NCBI GenBank assembly: GCA_036971715.1
Contig: JAVHJL010000003.1
Span: 3,968,001 to 4,032,000, forward strand
DNA: 64,000 bases
Direction: 5' to 3'
DNA from: Arthrobotrys musiformis
Taxonomy: Eukaryota > Ascomycota > Orbiliomycetes > Orbiliales > Orbiliaceae
The notes beneath the pieces are model-generated. The model was not told where the DNA came from and did not search any database. It was given only the letters and a program-made list of their open reading frames with translations. Below are positions 23,801-35,604 of the stretch, piece after piece; position 1 is the first letter of the stretch; each line of letters opens with the position of its first letter. Both the position numbers and the translations under genes were made by a program.

Positions 23801-24583
23801 ACATATAAAACTTGCCCGACGCTGCTTCTTGTCACAGAAGTTATGCGCCACCAACGGTGGCTGGTTTAGCCACACACGTGACCCACTAGGATCAATGTAA
23901 ATACCACACATACAACGCGAGGTGCGCGCACGCTACGTCGTAAAGTTGCGCCCAGGCGCATCGGGTTCAATTCCTCAAGACCCTATAACTCGCGTGCTAC
24001 CCCGAAGTACACGGATGGGCGCTTCGTAGAGATAGCAGCTAACGTTAACAAGCCGCCGCAGCCTAGGTCTTACACGGTATGGCATTAGAGCCACCCTGCT
24101 ACTCCATCAAAGCCTTCCTCGATGCGGAGGCCGCCCGAGCGAGCTATCGTGGTGGGATGTACATATGTTCAACGTTCCTGGCATCTCAGGCCTTACATTG
24201 GCCTTTTGTTTTACTGTTCATGTCTTCACCGTCTGGGTCTACGTGGCGGTGTGTGGTATTGACTGATTCGGACCTGTCGCGGTATGACGGTCGACCCTCC
24301 TCGGTGCCGCAGATGGTATTCTGGGCTTTCTATTTGTCATTGAGCAATAGCGACACAGTTCGTTTACGGATAGAAATTTGCAACCCTTGGGGTGCGTGAC
24401 GGCGAACAAGCGGAGCTTGTTGCAGATGTTAACACATCCAATTCGGTAGGCACATGGCGCTTTTCAGTATGGCCATGCTCTTGCATTTGATTTTTAATTT
24501 CTAACAAATATGAAAAACGTGGATGTGGGGCAATGAGATACAGGAATATGAAAATCGGAAGCAAATTCGATGGGCGGGTAGAG
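20805..24583. other. gene-poor stretch
   Basis: No gene in 20805-24583 is well supported. A frame at 24079-24399 (+, ATG) gives 106 aa with a Trp-rich core and is listed separately at low confidence. A G10 run occurs at 22857-22866. TATATATATA is at about 23310. A B-box-like GGTTCAATTCC at 23967 is not part of a foldable tRNA. Confidence 0.45.
24079..24399 (+). CDS. possible small orphan protein
   Basis: ATG opens a 106-codon frame. The middle (ALHWPFVLLFMSSPSGSTW) and the end (VRLRIEICNPWGA) have a protein-like balance of residues. There are no repeats, no signal peptide and no recognised domain. With no splice evidence or paralogue, this could be chance. Confidence 0.22.
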   Translation: MALEPPCYSIKAFLDAEAARASYRGGMYICSTFLASQALHWPFVLLFMSSPSGSTWRCVVLTDSDLSRYDGRPSSVPQMVFWAFYLSLSNSDTVRLRIEICNPWGA

Positions 24584-25218
24584 TTATGGAGTGGTGAGGA
24601 CGAATGTAGGCTGATAAATGTAGGCGGATATCATCGTGCTTGTTTGATGCAAGGGGGCACTACCAGGGAGTACTGCCGGTGTGCCAGGTGCCAGGCGATT
24701 TCGCTTCGTTCCCTGAGTGAATCCTCCTAGGTAGCGTCCACTATTGGTATAATATAAGTTAGTAATCAACACTTAATCGATGAACCGATGGGAGTGACAT
24801 ACCTAGGAAGTGCTTTCACCCACAGCCAAAGGGCACCAGCAATCGGCGCTAGGTCAGGGTTGACCCTCTCCTGGACGTCGCTCTTCGAAACGAATGCAGT
24901 CTTTTGACGATCGATATCCGGACCTGCCTTTGGGGGATGTACAAAGGTTCGGTAAATGATGCTTTGGAGTTCCTCCTTAACTATTTCTGTAATATTCACC
25001 GAAATATCAAGTTTAAGCCGTTGGAGAGCCAGAAAAACTCTCTTTTTCAGAGCTTTGCTTTGACGCCCTGGTTTTATTCTCTCGATGTTAACTGTCGCGG
25101 TAGCTTGTCGCACCTGATCTAGAGCCCTTATGGCGATATACTTGGAATCTTTCGTATCCTCCATATCTTCGAGCAAGGATAACAAGTAATCGTACCGTGA
25201 TGTTAATCTGTTGGACAT
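24584..25218 (-). CDS. 190-aa orphan protein, two exons
   Basis: Exons are 25218-24803 and 24740-24584. The intron (24802-24741, 62 bp) starts GTATGT, has a textbook TTACTAAC branch point and ends CCAATAG. Donor phase 2 fits the acceptor, and the total of 573 bases is a whole number of codons. The N-terminal half is helical and charged (RYDYLLSLLEDMEDTK, KKRVFLALQRLKLD), and the C-terminal exon (GRYLGGFTQGTKRNR) is more polar. I do not recognise the family. The strong intron is the best reason to believe the gene. Confidence 0.6.
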
Positions 25219-27269
25219 GCTTTGAGGAAGTCAGCCAGGTACAGTTTGAGATAGTGTGGATGGTTGAAGGTGATGCTATCTGGGAAGTGTTTAAATACGC
25301 CTAATGGAATGAATATTAGGATTGGGTTTGACGGTGGTATTTAAGACAATGCCCCGGCACACGGTAGGAAAACTGACCAACAGGCCCCTTCATTCACGTA
25401 TAAGGCAGCACTCATCTAATTAGCATACGCTTGGGTCCGGGACTAAGCCCCATCGGCACCCCCTCGACGGTCCCAAGTCCAAAAAAGGGAGAAAAACAAA
25501 CCCCGCAGCAGAGTTGATCATGAGGTCGCTATAGGGAGCTGCGGGACGGCGGGTCATTCCGAAGGTCATTCCCGATAAGAAATGGGCTAGACTAGGCTGC
25601 CATTGTAAAACGGATGGCAGCGATATATAGCGCTATCTGGAAAAAGTATTGTCCCAAGTTTTGGAGCACGGGACGTTGGTTCCTCACGCGAACTTGAAGC
25701 TCAGTACCCGTATTTAATCTCATTAAATTTTTCACAATGAATATATTACACTAGAGTTGATGAAACAATCAAAATCTTGCGGGAAATATAAAACGACAAC
25801 TTAAGGGGGATGTTAATTGGGAGGTATAAATGTAGATATATGTAGGGTAGGAGCCGACGCAATGTAAGTCGGGATTTGGCCTGAGGACCTAAAACGATAA
25901 CACTCTGGATCCCGTCCGCAACAATTCTAAGTCCGACTTGAAGAGAAAATATTGCTTTTTGGTCATCCACTTGATACTAGGCGAGCGTAGGGTGGCTTGA
26001 AGCTTTCGAATAGCCTTAATCGTTTTGGCGATGCTGTCGTATCGTCCCGTCGAGTCTTTAAGAAATATAGCCCAAAAGCCTTCGGACAACGGCGAAATGA
26101 CCACAGAAACCCCATATACCTGGCACTGTATATCCGCAAATATGTCAGTTCTTTACTTCTATTAATAAATTCGGGAAGACGACTCTTAAGATCTTACAGC
26201 CTCTATAGCTTGGTTCATCCAACCAGGGTAGGCGCGGTCCAGCGGTTTGTCAGGTGGTGTACCGGCGAACACCCCGCGGCGGCGGACAGCGGGGATATCC
26301 ACCAACGGTTGTTGTTTTGGGGGTATAGTACACGATGTCGTCGTGATTGGGATCTCAAAATAAATGGTGAGACGGCTCGAAAAAACGGTATTCTTGATCT
26401 GGCTTGAAGTGTCGATGTTCGTTGAAATTGAGTGCTCCGGCTTATTTGGGATATCTTGGTGTGTTATACTTTTGGCCTGGCTTCCGCCAGCCTTGATAGC
26501 CGTCGTCCCATTTGCCGGGCCGCCAAAGCGGAGCCTCCTTAGGAACATAGTGAAGGTAATTGGATGGGTATAGAAACGAGTATCCACGGCGAGATAGAAA
26601 TTTCGAAATGGCGTGAAAGGGTGTGGAAGTTCGAACGAGTGAAGGTGTGTGGTAGAAACGTAGGTACTTATGCAAGAACGCGAAATCGCTAAAGGGGTCA
26701 GTGTCGCATATCAGCCCAAGAACGAGGAATGGGCACGGTAATAGATTTAAATTGTTTTCGGGGCCACCATCATCTGGCTTGGACTACGTGCATGCGATTG
26801 TGGGCTCTTCACTGCCCTCAGGACTGCGCAAAGGACTGCAGCATCGGTTTACTCACGACTTGCACCAAGAATGGGAGATTGGCAATTCAAAAGCGGGCGA
26901 GGGTCCAATATGCGGTGGTCAAGAATTGACCTGACTGGAATGGTTGTGGTCTCTAGGATCCCTGGATTTGTTTTATCCTCCTCTCACTTTCGAAACCTCG
27001 CTAGCGGGTATGCGATATGGAAGCCATGCTTTACAAGGCGGCCACCACAACACCAACTGCTACACACCAGGGCTAGACTTTTCGACTTTATCAGATCAAG
27101 TTTCGCATCTCTGACCCACGAATTGACTACAGCAGATTTGTTATAGATGCTAAATAAGCTAGAATAACAGATGGATGTGTATATGATGGCTGAAAACCTG
27201 AGGGAGACGAGCAAAGAGATTTTTTTTTCGGTCGTCGAGCTATCCACGATTACTTGGAGAAGGCTCAAC
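25219..27269. other. intergenic, no clear gene
   Basis: Several mid-length frames on both strands at 25.9-26.6 kb lack ATG or overlap one another. The AT-rich patch at 25,740-25,860 looks eroded. Confidence 0.4.
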
Positions 27270-27863
27270 TCAACTCTGGGGCAATGCAGCCTTGGAGCTT
27301 GAACGGCCCAAGTCTAGGTATGGGCGGTCCAGATTCTCAATATATTTACAGGCAAATTTTCGAATATAGACATCCTCTGATAGCTCGAAGTCTTCCCCCT
27401 CCTCGTGATCCGATCTGCCGGAAATATCGTGCCTCCTCTCAATGTTGTATATCCGACATTGCGTAAAGTCTGTAGAAAGGGGACTCTGCGCCAGCGCGCG
27501 TTTGCCGTCGTGCGATTCGTCATGCGATTCGTCAACCAAATTCGAGGGTACAGTACGTATACTCGAGGATAACGTTTGCGCTACCGAGGTTATCTGTTGT
27601 GGTGGTTTCGTGAAGGCTTTAAGGGCGGGGTCCTCGCTTGATATCTGACGGTGGGGACCCGAACGTCGACCCCGTTGTGGCTGAAGGACAATTTTCATTT
27701 CATCGTCAGGGAGAGTCCTGGAGTCTACCCTCCTGTGACCCTTGGCGATAGGTTTTGGAGTCTTTGATTCCATGTAAATGGGTCTCGGAAATGAATCGAG
27801 AGAAGGGAGGGAAGTTCTCGGTTTGTAGATCGGTGTGATGTTGATAGGAAGGATTGCTTGCAC
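27270..27863 (-). CDS. orphan, basic/polar protein, 5' end uncertain
   Basis: The frame is open from a GTG at 27863, just after a GACTTATAG acceptor-like sequence, so an upstream exon is possible. The first in-frame ATG is at 27773 (MESKTPKPIAKG) and would give 167 aa. The middle is Arg/Gln/Pro-rich and the C terminus is acidic then tyrosine-rich (EEGEDFELSEDVYIRKF). A short duplication, DESHDESHD, is present. No domain is recognised. Confidence 0.35.
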   Translation of the reverse strand: MQAILPINITPIYKPRTSLPSLDSFPRPIYMESKTPKPIAKGHRRVDSRTLPDDEMKIVLQPQRGRRSGPHRQISSEDPALKAFTKPPQQITSVAQTLSSSIRTVPSNLVDESHDESHDGKRALAQSPLSTDFTQCRIYNIERRHDISGRSDHEEGEDFELSEDVYIRKFACKYIENLDRPYLDLGRSSSKAALPQS

Positions 27864-28857
27864 CTCTATAAGTCAAGTCGTTCTCCAGTTGTCCTTAAAT
27901 AGCCACAATTCTAATCCTTTCGACGTTAATACGATTGACAGCCTGGTTATCATTCGTCGCAAGGTGTAGGTCGCACCCTAGGCACCTGTATCGTAGAGCT
28001 TTGCTATACTAGAAGGGATACTTGCGCTACGCAACCTCGCACGTGCCCCGTTTGCATTGGCTTCGCGTTTTACACCATCGTCATGTCGCATATGAGTTTA
28101 TGCCGGGGTTTTAATAACAGTTGAGACCGAGATGTATTGCCCAATAGAGACTGCAGTACTGTGGTACGTTGTATGAGAGGAACCTGCGTATTTCAAGGTA
28201 GTAGGTGAGTAAGTGTCAATATATCAAAGATTATCTGGACGCTGCAGGTCGGTTTGTTGTAGCCCTAACGGCCTGGCTTCTGCGAGCTACCCTCCCGAAT
28301 CCCGCAACATCTCCTTAGCATGGCTTGGTTTTGCGGTAGCTGTGTGCAAACACCACCATGCCAACGGGAGCATTTTCGCTAATAATTGTCGCTCGACTTT
28401 CTCTGGTGGCACCATAGGGAATGTTGACTGGGTTGGGAAGTGTGCATAAATGCAATGTAATGCTTGGGACACATAGCACCTCTTAGCTGCATCAGCACTC
28501 CTCGTTGCACTGATTCTCCAGCAACTCCGTATCTAAAGACGCATACGAGGGCCACGTTCAAAATACTTACGTAACGCCGTGAGAAGATAAAGCGTATTTA
28601 CAAATTTAGTCAACTAAAACGACAGATTGCGCATGCCAAGTAGATGACGGCAAAAAGATGACGACAGTAACGCAGGTGACTAGGGAACAGCTTTCGGTCT
28701 TGCTAATTCGTGCTATTTATGGCACAAACCACCCCCAGCTATTTCAATAAGTCTCCGTCACACATCCGCAGACGCAGGCTTCAAGGGCTTCAATCGCCAA
28801 AGAAGGAAAGCTGTACCAGGTAACATAACTCATTCCGACGCCGACATACAATCCTCC
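27864..28857. other. intergenic
   Basis: No gene here can be supported. Confidence 0.4.
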
Positions 28858-29387
28858 ATGTCTTTTACAAGCGCAAATAAAATCGTTAAATGCTCAGGCC
28901 ACTCAGACCTGCAAGCTGTCGAAGTACTCATGGAAGAAGAAACTCCGACGAAAGTTATATCCAGCGTACAAAACGAGGGCGAAACATACGAGGAAGCACT
29001 TTATTTTCACTACCCAAAAATGCCTGATAAGCTTACAGTCCCAGAACTACAAGAAAAATTGGGGATATATAAAAACCCCATAGATGTGAGGGAAAGTAAA
29101 TGGAATAATCTTATTGTAAGTGAAGGAAAAGTGCACCGCCGGGTACAGACATTCAAACACTAAGAAATTCCTAGAACGTCGTCAAGGAACTATCAACGAA
29201 ATTTGATCTCACCGATAGAAGTTTGGCCAATATGGCTAAGATTAGCGATAATATTAAAGAATCGACTGCGTGGAAAGACTGCCAGTGTACATTACTCCCA
29301 CAAGCCTTTGCGGGCACTCTGATAGACAGGCATCAATTGGACAAAGAAAGCGACAGTCAGCCAAGGATGCCTGGAGCATCTGGCTAG
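28858..29387 (+). CDS. family B protein 1, 156 aa, two exons
   Basis: Exons are 28858-29115 and 29175-29387. The intron (59 bp) starts with a perfect GTAAGT and ends CTAAGAAATTCCTAG; phase is 0. Without the splice the frame ends 16 codons later. The motif before the intron is KLTVPELQEKLGI...WNNLI and after it NVVKELSTKFDL...ESTAWKDC. The gene at 35605-36214 has the same two blocks (SVPTIREELGI...WDQLS, then ELVAQLGYKYRL...NSIPWQEC) with an intron at the identical position and phase. The two are paralogues of a family I cannot name; both look helical and soluble. It converges on a family A gene. Confidence 0.6.
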
Positions 29388-29765
29388 GACTGAGGTATGT
29401 CATAGTGGTTTCATGGGCTAATTGAGAGCAATGGTGGGTCTGGAAACGTTTTGAAGATTTGGGGCGGCGGGCAGTATTATTGTATAATTGCGACCGCCCT
29501 ACAGCCGCAGGCCTGGGGCAGGCTTCGCCAAATCTACATCATTTCATAAAACTAAAACCATAGTCGCCGCAGCTCGTTGGGTTTCCATCACAGAAGAACC
29601 GTCGTCAAAGCAGCAACCATTTCGCAAATTCTGCTAGCGAATATGTTAATGAGCTCCGGTCACTCTTTGTGCGGCCTGGGTATGAGACCAAGCTCATCCG
29701 TGCCACTCGCGAGCTCCAGTTTCATGGTCTCCGCCCACGAAAAGGGCATGTAACCCGACCTAGCA
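29388..29765. other. intergenic with a dispersed repeat
   Basis: The stretch 29655-29695 carries CGGTCACTCTTTGTGC followed by CTGGGTATGAGACCA, matched closely at 57968-58003. No gene is seen. Confidence 0.5.
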
Positions 29766-30508
29766 TTAATTCAGAACTTTTTTAATACGCACCGTCAGCT
29801 GTGGCCTGCCGGCGTCTGGAACAAGACTAGTTTCCACCCGCAACAAAGCACAAAAACAATCCCTACTTACGATCATCAATACCCAGGGGGCTTTTCCTCT
29901 CAACCCGTGGCAAATTTCTTGGTTTGGCCAACTTATCCTGATCCGATAACGACGCCGTCCCCCGCCAGCCTTTCATCACCGATCCTACAAGCCAGATGAA
30001 AAGCCATCTATCTTCACTTGTTGATTCAACCATATCTAGTAATAGTTTCCGAAATTCCGGACTAATTTCACTAGAATGAATATTATCAACAAATTTATCG
30101 TAGATTTTATTTTTTAAATTTTCACTTTGATGTTTAAACCCTCTTATAACAAGCTCGAATTCATCTTTGTGTTCTAAAATTGGTTCTTCACAACACTTCT
30201 AAATCTACTCTGTTAGCTATACCCAAAGATACCTAGGTTGATAAGAAATAAGTTGAGGAGTCTGGGGACAGGACAAGAAAATAACAAACTATATCGCTTA
30301 CTCTGAGAACATGAACGACTTCAGCTATCTTGTGGTCTCTCCAACTGTTTGTTCTCTGTGTGTAGTAGTCTATTTCAAAAGCTTGTTGAACCACAGCTTG
30401 TGAAAGGCTGTGTTTAAACGTTTTCGGTTTTGGAATACGAGGCGGCCGCTGCGGTTGAGTACTCGATGGCCCGGATTCTGATTCATGGTGCGCCGGAGCG
30501 GCGGACAT
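29766..30508 (-). CDS. family A protein 1, 194 aa, three exons
   Basis: Exons are 30508-30302, 30198-29871 and 29815-29766. Intron 1 (30301-30199, 103 bp) runs GTAAGC to GCTAACAGAGTAGATTTAG in phase 0. Intron 2 (29870-29816, 55 bp) runs GTAAGT to TTCCAG in phase 1. Total length is 195 codons with stop. Exon 1 ends with a Pro-rich tail and PPRIPKPKT, then helix (HKIAEVVHVLR). Exon 2 has CCEEPILE, a long helix (LKNKIYDKFVDNI) and the signature MVESTSEDRWLFIWLV. The copy at 56591-57370 shares PPRIPKP, CEPAVE, IYNTF and MMKSTEEDKWLFFWIV. Exon 2 is 328 bases in both. Function unknown; exon 3 is the least certain part. Confidence 0.6.
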
Positions 30509-31152
30509 TGCTCGATTCGTTCGTGGTGGAAGCAGTACGTTCGATATTTTTTATCCCTCAGCCCCGCAATTGCAGCTGATTTTTTTTGTGGTTGTTGCAT
30601 GTATCAGTCTTGGCGTGACAACCATGCAGAGTACCTAGCACTTCGTTGGTTGTAAGTACCTATGTACCTGTACAAGTACCTTGGAACGAAAGGCAGGGGA
30701 CCCTAGTTAACCTCCACGGACTCTAGCCCATTGCGAGAATCAAGAATGCGAATCAACTCCACCACTTCCATTATCCCTACACTAGGGGGGGTTGTAGCAG
30801 CTGCGGGGGAAAAGCAAATCACCCTCTCAAGCCGGATTCAAGGGCCAGACCGAGCGCAGGGGATGTAAATTAGGACGCCTCCATATCCAGACAACCTCAA
30901 ATCAACAATATACTACGTTATCGGCACTTTTGGATTTTCTTTTACAGCAAGGGCTACTCGGCGACTTTTTTCGCTATGGCCGTGTGGGATCAGTTGATTT
31001 CTGAGCCGTAGCCTATGCCGTGTTCCATGAATCGATACGATGTCTTATAATCTGAGGGATAGGCCCGGTTAGTACACTTTCTGGCTCCATTTTCGTAGTC
31101 GAGTCAACATCTTATCATCACCATCAGCTTCATAAACACTGTTTGAACCATC
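30509..31152. other. intergenic
   Basis: GTACCT-rich short repeats lie at 30630-30690. It probably holds the divergent promoters of the genes at 30508 (minus) and 31153 (plus). Confidence 0.35.
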
Positions 31153-32089
31153 ATGGCTTTCTCACGTATGCCGCATTGGCTTCGGAATTTTATGGATCGA
31201 TTCTATAATATTTGCGATATTCGAATCTTGAACCGTTCAAAAAGAATAAATAGATTCATTTCTAAACAGCCAGCCCAGATTCAAACGCAAATTCAAACGC
31301 AAACGCAAATTCAAACGCAAACGCAAATTCAAACGCAAACGCAAACGCAAATGCAAACTTCAGCGCGAGAATGCACGTCTGAGGCTGCATCTGCAGTAAC
31401 ATCCTGGCATTCACAGTCTTCTTCACCAGAGTATCCGGTCAAAGGTACTCCTCAGCAATTATCGGTGAATCCTAAAGAGAAGCCGCTACCAAGAGCCCCA
31501 CAGCCTACCACCCCCCCAAACACCCCAACTGAAAATACCAAATTTGACCTAAGAGCTGTGGACTTGTTCCCACGTCCATCAATGGCACCGGTTATCTATA
31601 AAGATGTGGTGAATCCGCACTTTTCATCAAGAGGACCTCTCCAAAACATAGACCAACTGGATCTGGCTTTGACCAGAATCCAACAACACATCACAGAGCA
31701 AAAAGTACAAGCCAGCGATCCTACAAGCCCACACCAGACCACACCAGACATGGCAAAGCAAAGATCAAGGAGCCAAAAAGACCAAATGCGTAAGTGCCGC
31801 TATGTTATCGACTATCGCACTGCCCTTCCCACAGCTTCAAATAAACTCTAACCTAGTTGTAATAGCAGCCAGCCACGAAGATGGCCATAAGTGTCGACCC
31901 GACTCTGCTACGATTCCGCCTGACCAACTGCCAAGATTGATCGTGAAGTATCGGGCCCACGCGAGCGAAACTACCGCAGGCGTTCGTGTTACATGGAACA
32001 AAGGACAAAGCGATAAAGAGTCGATCAATGCCGCTTTTGCCAAGCCACCGACCCTTGTCCTGACCCGAAGACAAGGAAAGCGGCTTTGA
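31153..32089 (+). CDS. 286-aa protein with QTQIQTQ repeat, two exons
   Basis: Exons are 31153-31789 and 31866-32089. The intron (31790-31865, 76 bp) starts GTAAGT, has CTCTAAC near the acceptor and ends AATAG; donor phase 1 fits. Residues ~40-68 are IQTQ/TQ repeats from a CAAATTCAAACG minisatellite. The N terminus is basic and aromatic (MPHWLRNFMDRFYN), the middle Pro/Ser/Thr-rich, and the C-terminal exon has IVKYRAHASETTAGVRVTW. No domain is recognised. A long hairpin lies 115 bases past the stop codon. Confidence 0.6.
31276..31358 (+). repeat. CAAACGCAAATT coding minisatellite
   Basis: Six- and twelve-base units (CAAACG, CAAATT) run in frame with the QTQIQTQ stretch. They are likely length-variable. 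Confidence 0.65.
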
Positions 32090-32837
32090 TAAGGTATGAA
32101 ATATCCTTAATCCTCGCAATACCATAATGCTTATGGGGAACGTAGATGCGCCCGTTAAATTTGATGAGTGGGTTTCGAGTTCATGTCGTAACAAGGCCCG
32201 AATGAAGCGACCAATACCTATACCGGAGGCCAAAGGCGAGGGAGATTTGTTTGCAAATCTCCCTCGCCTTTGGCCTCCAGTATAGGTATTAGTCGCTTCA
32301 ACGACCAACCTGTAAGTGTGGTGGCTTGGAGATGGTTTTGATTGGGGGTGGATGTGTCGTAGCGGGGTTCGTAACCGTTTGCCGGTTTCCTGGAATGCCA
32401 TCGTGGTGATGGCACTTCTGGCTTCGTGTAAAAGGTTACGGAAGCCGCTCCGACATGTCGACTCCTCCTAGATGGCTATCGGTATTGGGTCTTGTATATA
32501 ACTGAGTCTCAGCTGTGTAATTATCCAAGTTTGAATGAATTTATAGATTTTTTGCTTAGAATTCTGTGAAGCGTAGATCGTCCACGGTGAAATCTCGTCG
32601 TAGATCTTATACTCACGTTCGGGTGCAGAAGTAGATACTTGTTCATGCGAGGGAAGGTGTGGTCTTGAGGCTGGGGGCGGTGTGTACCTTTCAGGCTAGT
32701 GATTGGTTAGGTAAATTTCCAGACCTTTAAGAGTCCCGCGAGTCCTCCGGATCTGTCCAAACACAAAGATTCTCCAATTCCTACTACTCGTCGAAATTGA
32801 CCCCTGCCAACACCCCGTTTCCAAAATAGGCGCCAAA
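32090..32837. other. intergenic with long hairpin
   Basis: Apart from the 96-base near-perfect inverted repeat (listed separately) I see no gene. Confidence 0.45.
32204..32299. repeat. 96-base near-perfect hairpin
   Basis: Two arms of 46 bases (32204-32249 and 32254-32299) are reverse complements except for two mismatches (ACC/ACT and CCGG/CTGG), with a TTTG loop. Both mismatches are of the C/T transition type and would still pair as G-U in one RNA strand. No coding potential is required to explain it. It lies downstream of the gene that ends at 32089 and may be in its 3' UTR. Confidence 0.8.
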
Positions 32838-34650
32838 ATGCCAAATACCAGAGAAAAGACATTTCCTTTCCTCAGGCTACCAAGAGAGTTACGGTCCAAA
32901 ATATACAAGTATTCCTTGGTAACATCCTTCGAAGCCTTGTTCGACCACCCGATTGACACCTGCGGCAAACTTCGCCAACGGAGCCACGATGCCAGCATTC
33001 TATCGATCAACCACAGGATCCGTGATGAAGCTCTCTCGGACTTTCGTCTATTACTCGGCTCCTCGATAGTTTTCACAGCTTGCCGGTGCCTACTGTCGTC
33101 TATATTCCGTCAACAAAGGAGAAGCGATGGTAAATGCAAATTGTATCATTTCCCGGCCTATTGCGCCGAGGGTACACGGTCGGAAATGCTCCTGTCGCAT
33201 ATACCCCTTCGGATAGATATCATGACACACCACCCCGAGGCCGATTCCGAGTTCCAACAGCACGAAAACCGTACATTCGTTGTTATCGGAATAAACAATG
33301 TTAAGATTGTGGCCGCCATGATCGAAACTATACGCAGTTCGTATCAGGTTCTGTCCAAACATATTTCTCGATCGTTACTAAAATATGTAAATTAGGCAGC
33401 TATAGAGGCTCAATAACCTCTGAAATCGCGTCCAACATGCAACTTGTCTTCCGTTACGGCTTCAAATATGACATCCATAATCCCCACGATAGCCTCGCTC
33501 ACTATCATAGGGAGCTAAAATTTGTCGTTTCGACCATTCCGATGCATCAAGATATTGTCACCCTTCAGTGGGAAACACGGGAAGGACCCAAAACCTCTGA
33601 TGAGTCATCCGATACCGCCAGAGTATTTTGGCGGACTGGCCACCGCCTCGAGTTCTTGACCTTGGGGACCCACCTCTTCAATACAGGGAACCTCCTCTCT
33701 AAAAAGAATAACTTTCGTAGTGCCTTATTTAACTACAGAGGAGCTTTGGAAGTCATCAAGAGAGCCCAGATGGTATGCTATTGGCAGGGAGCGAACCTCG
33801 AAAGGCTTTTGCCATATCTCGAAGCCATAATTCGATATAACCTGAGGGTTTGTTGCGCTAAACAGGCCGTAACAACCAATAATATACCTCCTGATGCCAG
33901 GCAGTTTTATCTGGCCGAAATCCAATTAGACCGTCTGGAGTCCGAATATATGACATGGGGTAAAGGCCCCATGGCGTTGCTCATAGCTATCTTACAGATC
34001 TCCGCACAGCAAAACAGTGGTTCGATTGTGAAGAAACTCGAACTTTTCATTCGGCACTCGCCTGAAGATGAGAAAAAGGTATCAATGGCGAGGTCTCTCA
34101 TCGAGCTGGTTAAGAGTCCGTTACTAAACCAAAGCCCGAGGCTCAGTGTAAGCGACCCCAGCAGCCCCAAAGGCCCAAATGCAAGTACTAATAAATCTAG
34201 TTATCAAATATGCTTCTAGCATCTGTGCACCCTCCTGCATACCCAGATACCTTTTTGGGACAATCTGAATTCAATTGGGGCTTAGACTTTTCCCAATACT
34301 CGGGCGAGCACTACCTTCTAAAGACCCTGGAGCCAAGTGAAGCCGACAGATACCAACGAATTCTTCGCCCTAGCGGCCTTTGGGACGAAATCTGTGCTAC
34401 AAAAATTGAAACTGCGCAATATGATAAAGTTCTGAGAGAGTACATGACATTCATTGAGGGAAAAAGAAGTGAAGAGAGTGCTGTTTGCATATGCAAGCCC
34501 ACAATCATCGTTTCTTTCTATGAGATCAGGGTCGGGGTGATTTGCAAAACGGGTCTGTGTAGAGGCCTCGCTGGTCCCATGCATGGGGCTCCCTTGTATG
34601 GACTGAAAGTGCGGTTCGAAATGTCTTTCCCTATTGTACGATCGGAATAG
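32838..34650 (+). CDS. F-box-like (LPRELRxKIY) protein, multi-exon
   Basis: ATG at 32838 opens FPFLRLPRELRSKIYKYSL, the usual start of fungal F-box-like/2EXR-type proteins. The first frame ends at 33395. A second frame is open from 33305 and carries LGSYRGSITSEIASNMQLVFRYGF and a helical TPR-like part (NTGNLLSKKNNFRSALFNYRGALEV). The two must be joined either by a short intron (GTTAAG at 33300 to GCAG at 33337, 38 bp, phase fits) or across a frameshift; I could not decide. A clear intron at 34148-34200 (GTAAGC, TACTAAT branch, CTAG, phase 0) then leads to the last exon, which ends at 34650. Probably a substrate receptor for SCF ubiquitin ligases, by family only. Confidence 0.5.
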
Positions 34651-35604
34651 CGTACATAGAGAGACTCCTTTTCCTTTTTAACGATCGATCTCAGCTCTGT
34701 ATTTCGCCTTCTCTATATATGTACAGCTCACAGTTTTATTGCCAAGGCAGAGTCAGAAACAGACATAAATATAGAAATCCGATTATTTATCTCCGAGGAG
34801 CTTCGCTTTTTGCCCTTATGTGCCCTTATGTGGCCATTAACATTCAAAGGGTCCTGCGTATACATCACATCGCACGATTGATATTTCAAGATGTGAATTC
34901 CTCGAGGTGTATAGATCGATATGTGTTGGACTATGTTGGATTCTGAGCAGTTACTCCCTCCCTCTGGCCTCGAAACCAAAAAGCCTTAGTGGCCGGCGCC
35001 CCAACCCAAAGTGTGAGCTTCGAGAGTGCTTGTGCCGAGACTTGAGAGGAAAACAAAGTCTAAGAAAGGGGGCCGCGGAAACTTGCCCATCCACACCACA
35101 ATGTGTCTCGACTGGAAGGGACTGAATTGTCACATCATAAGCAAGGGTGAAGAGCCACCAATATGCAATTAACAAAGCTGGTCCTTGTATTCTCGTATAC
35201 AGAGTGTGAGCCGTGCTGCATGCCGGCCAATGGCAGATGGACAGCTGATTTGACAATAACAGAATGGAAATTGCCGAAAATCTTGCATGTACATACATAC
35301 CTAGGTACACATACATACACTGAGTTGAAATCAAGATCGGAGTTGAGGCCAAGTTGGTGTGATCTAGCTACAGATGCCTGCATATTGGTGTCATCTGGTG
35401 CATAAGATAGCCTGAAAATTCAATCAATACATCTTCTACTTCGTACGACGTGCATGCATTAATTTACACATTTCCAGTCACACGATTTGAATATGTGAAT
35501 ATCTGAGTTGCGTTGGGTGGCACTTGACGAATTAGGTACAGCCTTCAAGACATACACGACAAGGAAGAGTTCGTAACCAAATTAACCCCTGCGAAGCGAG
35601 GCAA
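34651..35604. other. intergenic
   Basis: No supported gene. TACATACCTAGGTACACATAC-like palindromic short repeats occur at about 35290-35320. Confidence 0.35.

Noticed and set aside
23890..24000. Possible tRNA (B-box-like GGTTCAATTCC)
   Set aside because: No T-stem pairing or acceptor stem can be formed around it.
26186..26587. 133-codon minus frame
   Set aside because: It starts at GTG and overlaps plus frames of similar length; no splice or domain support.
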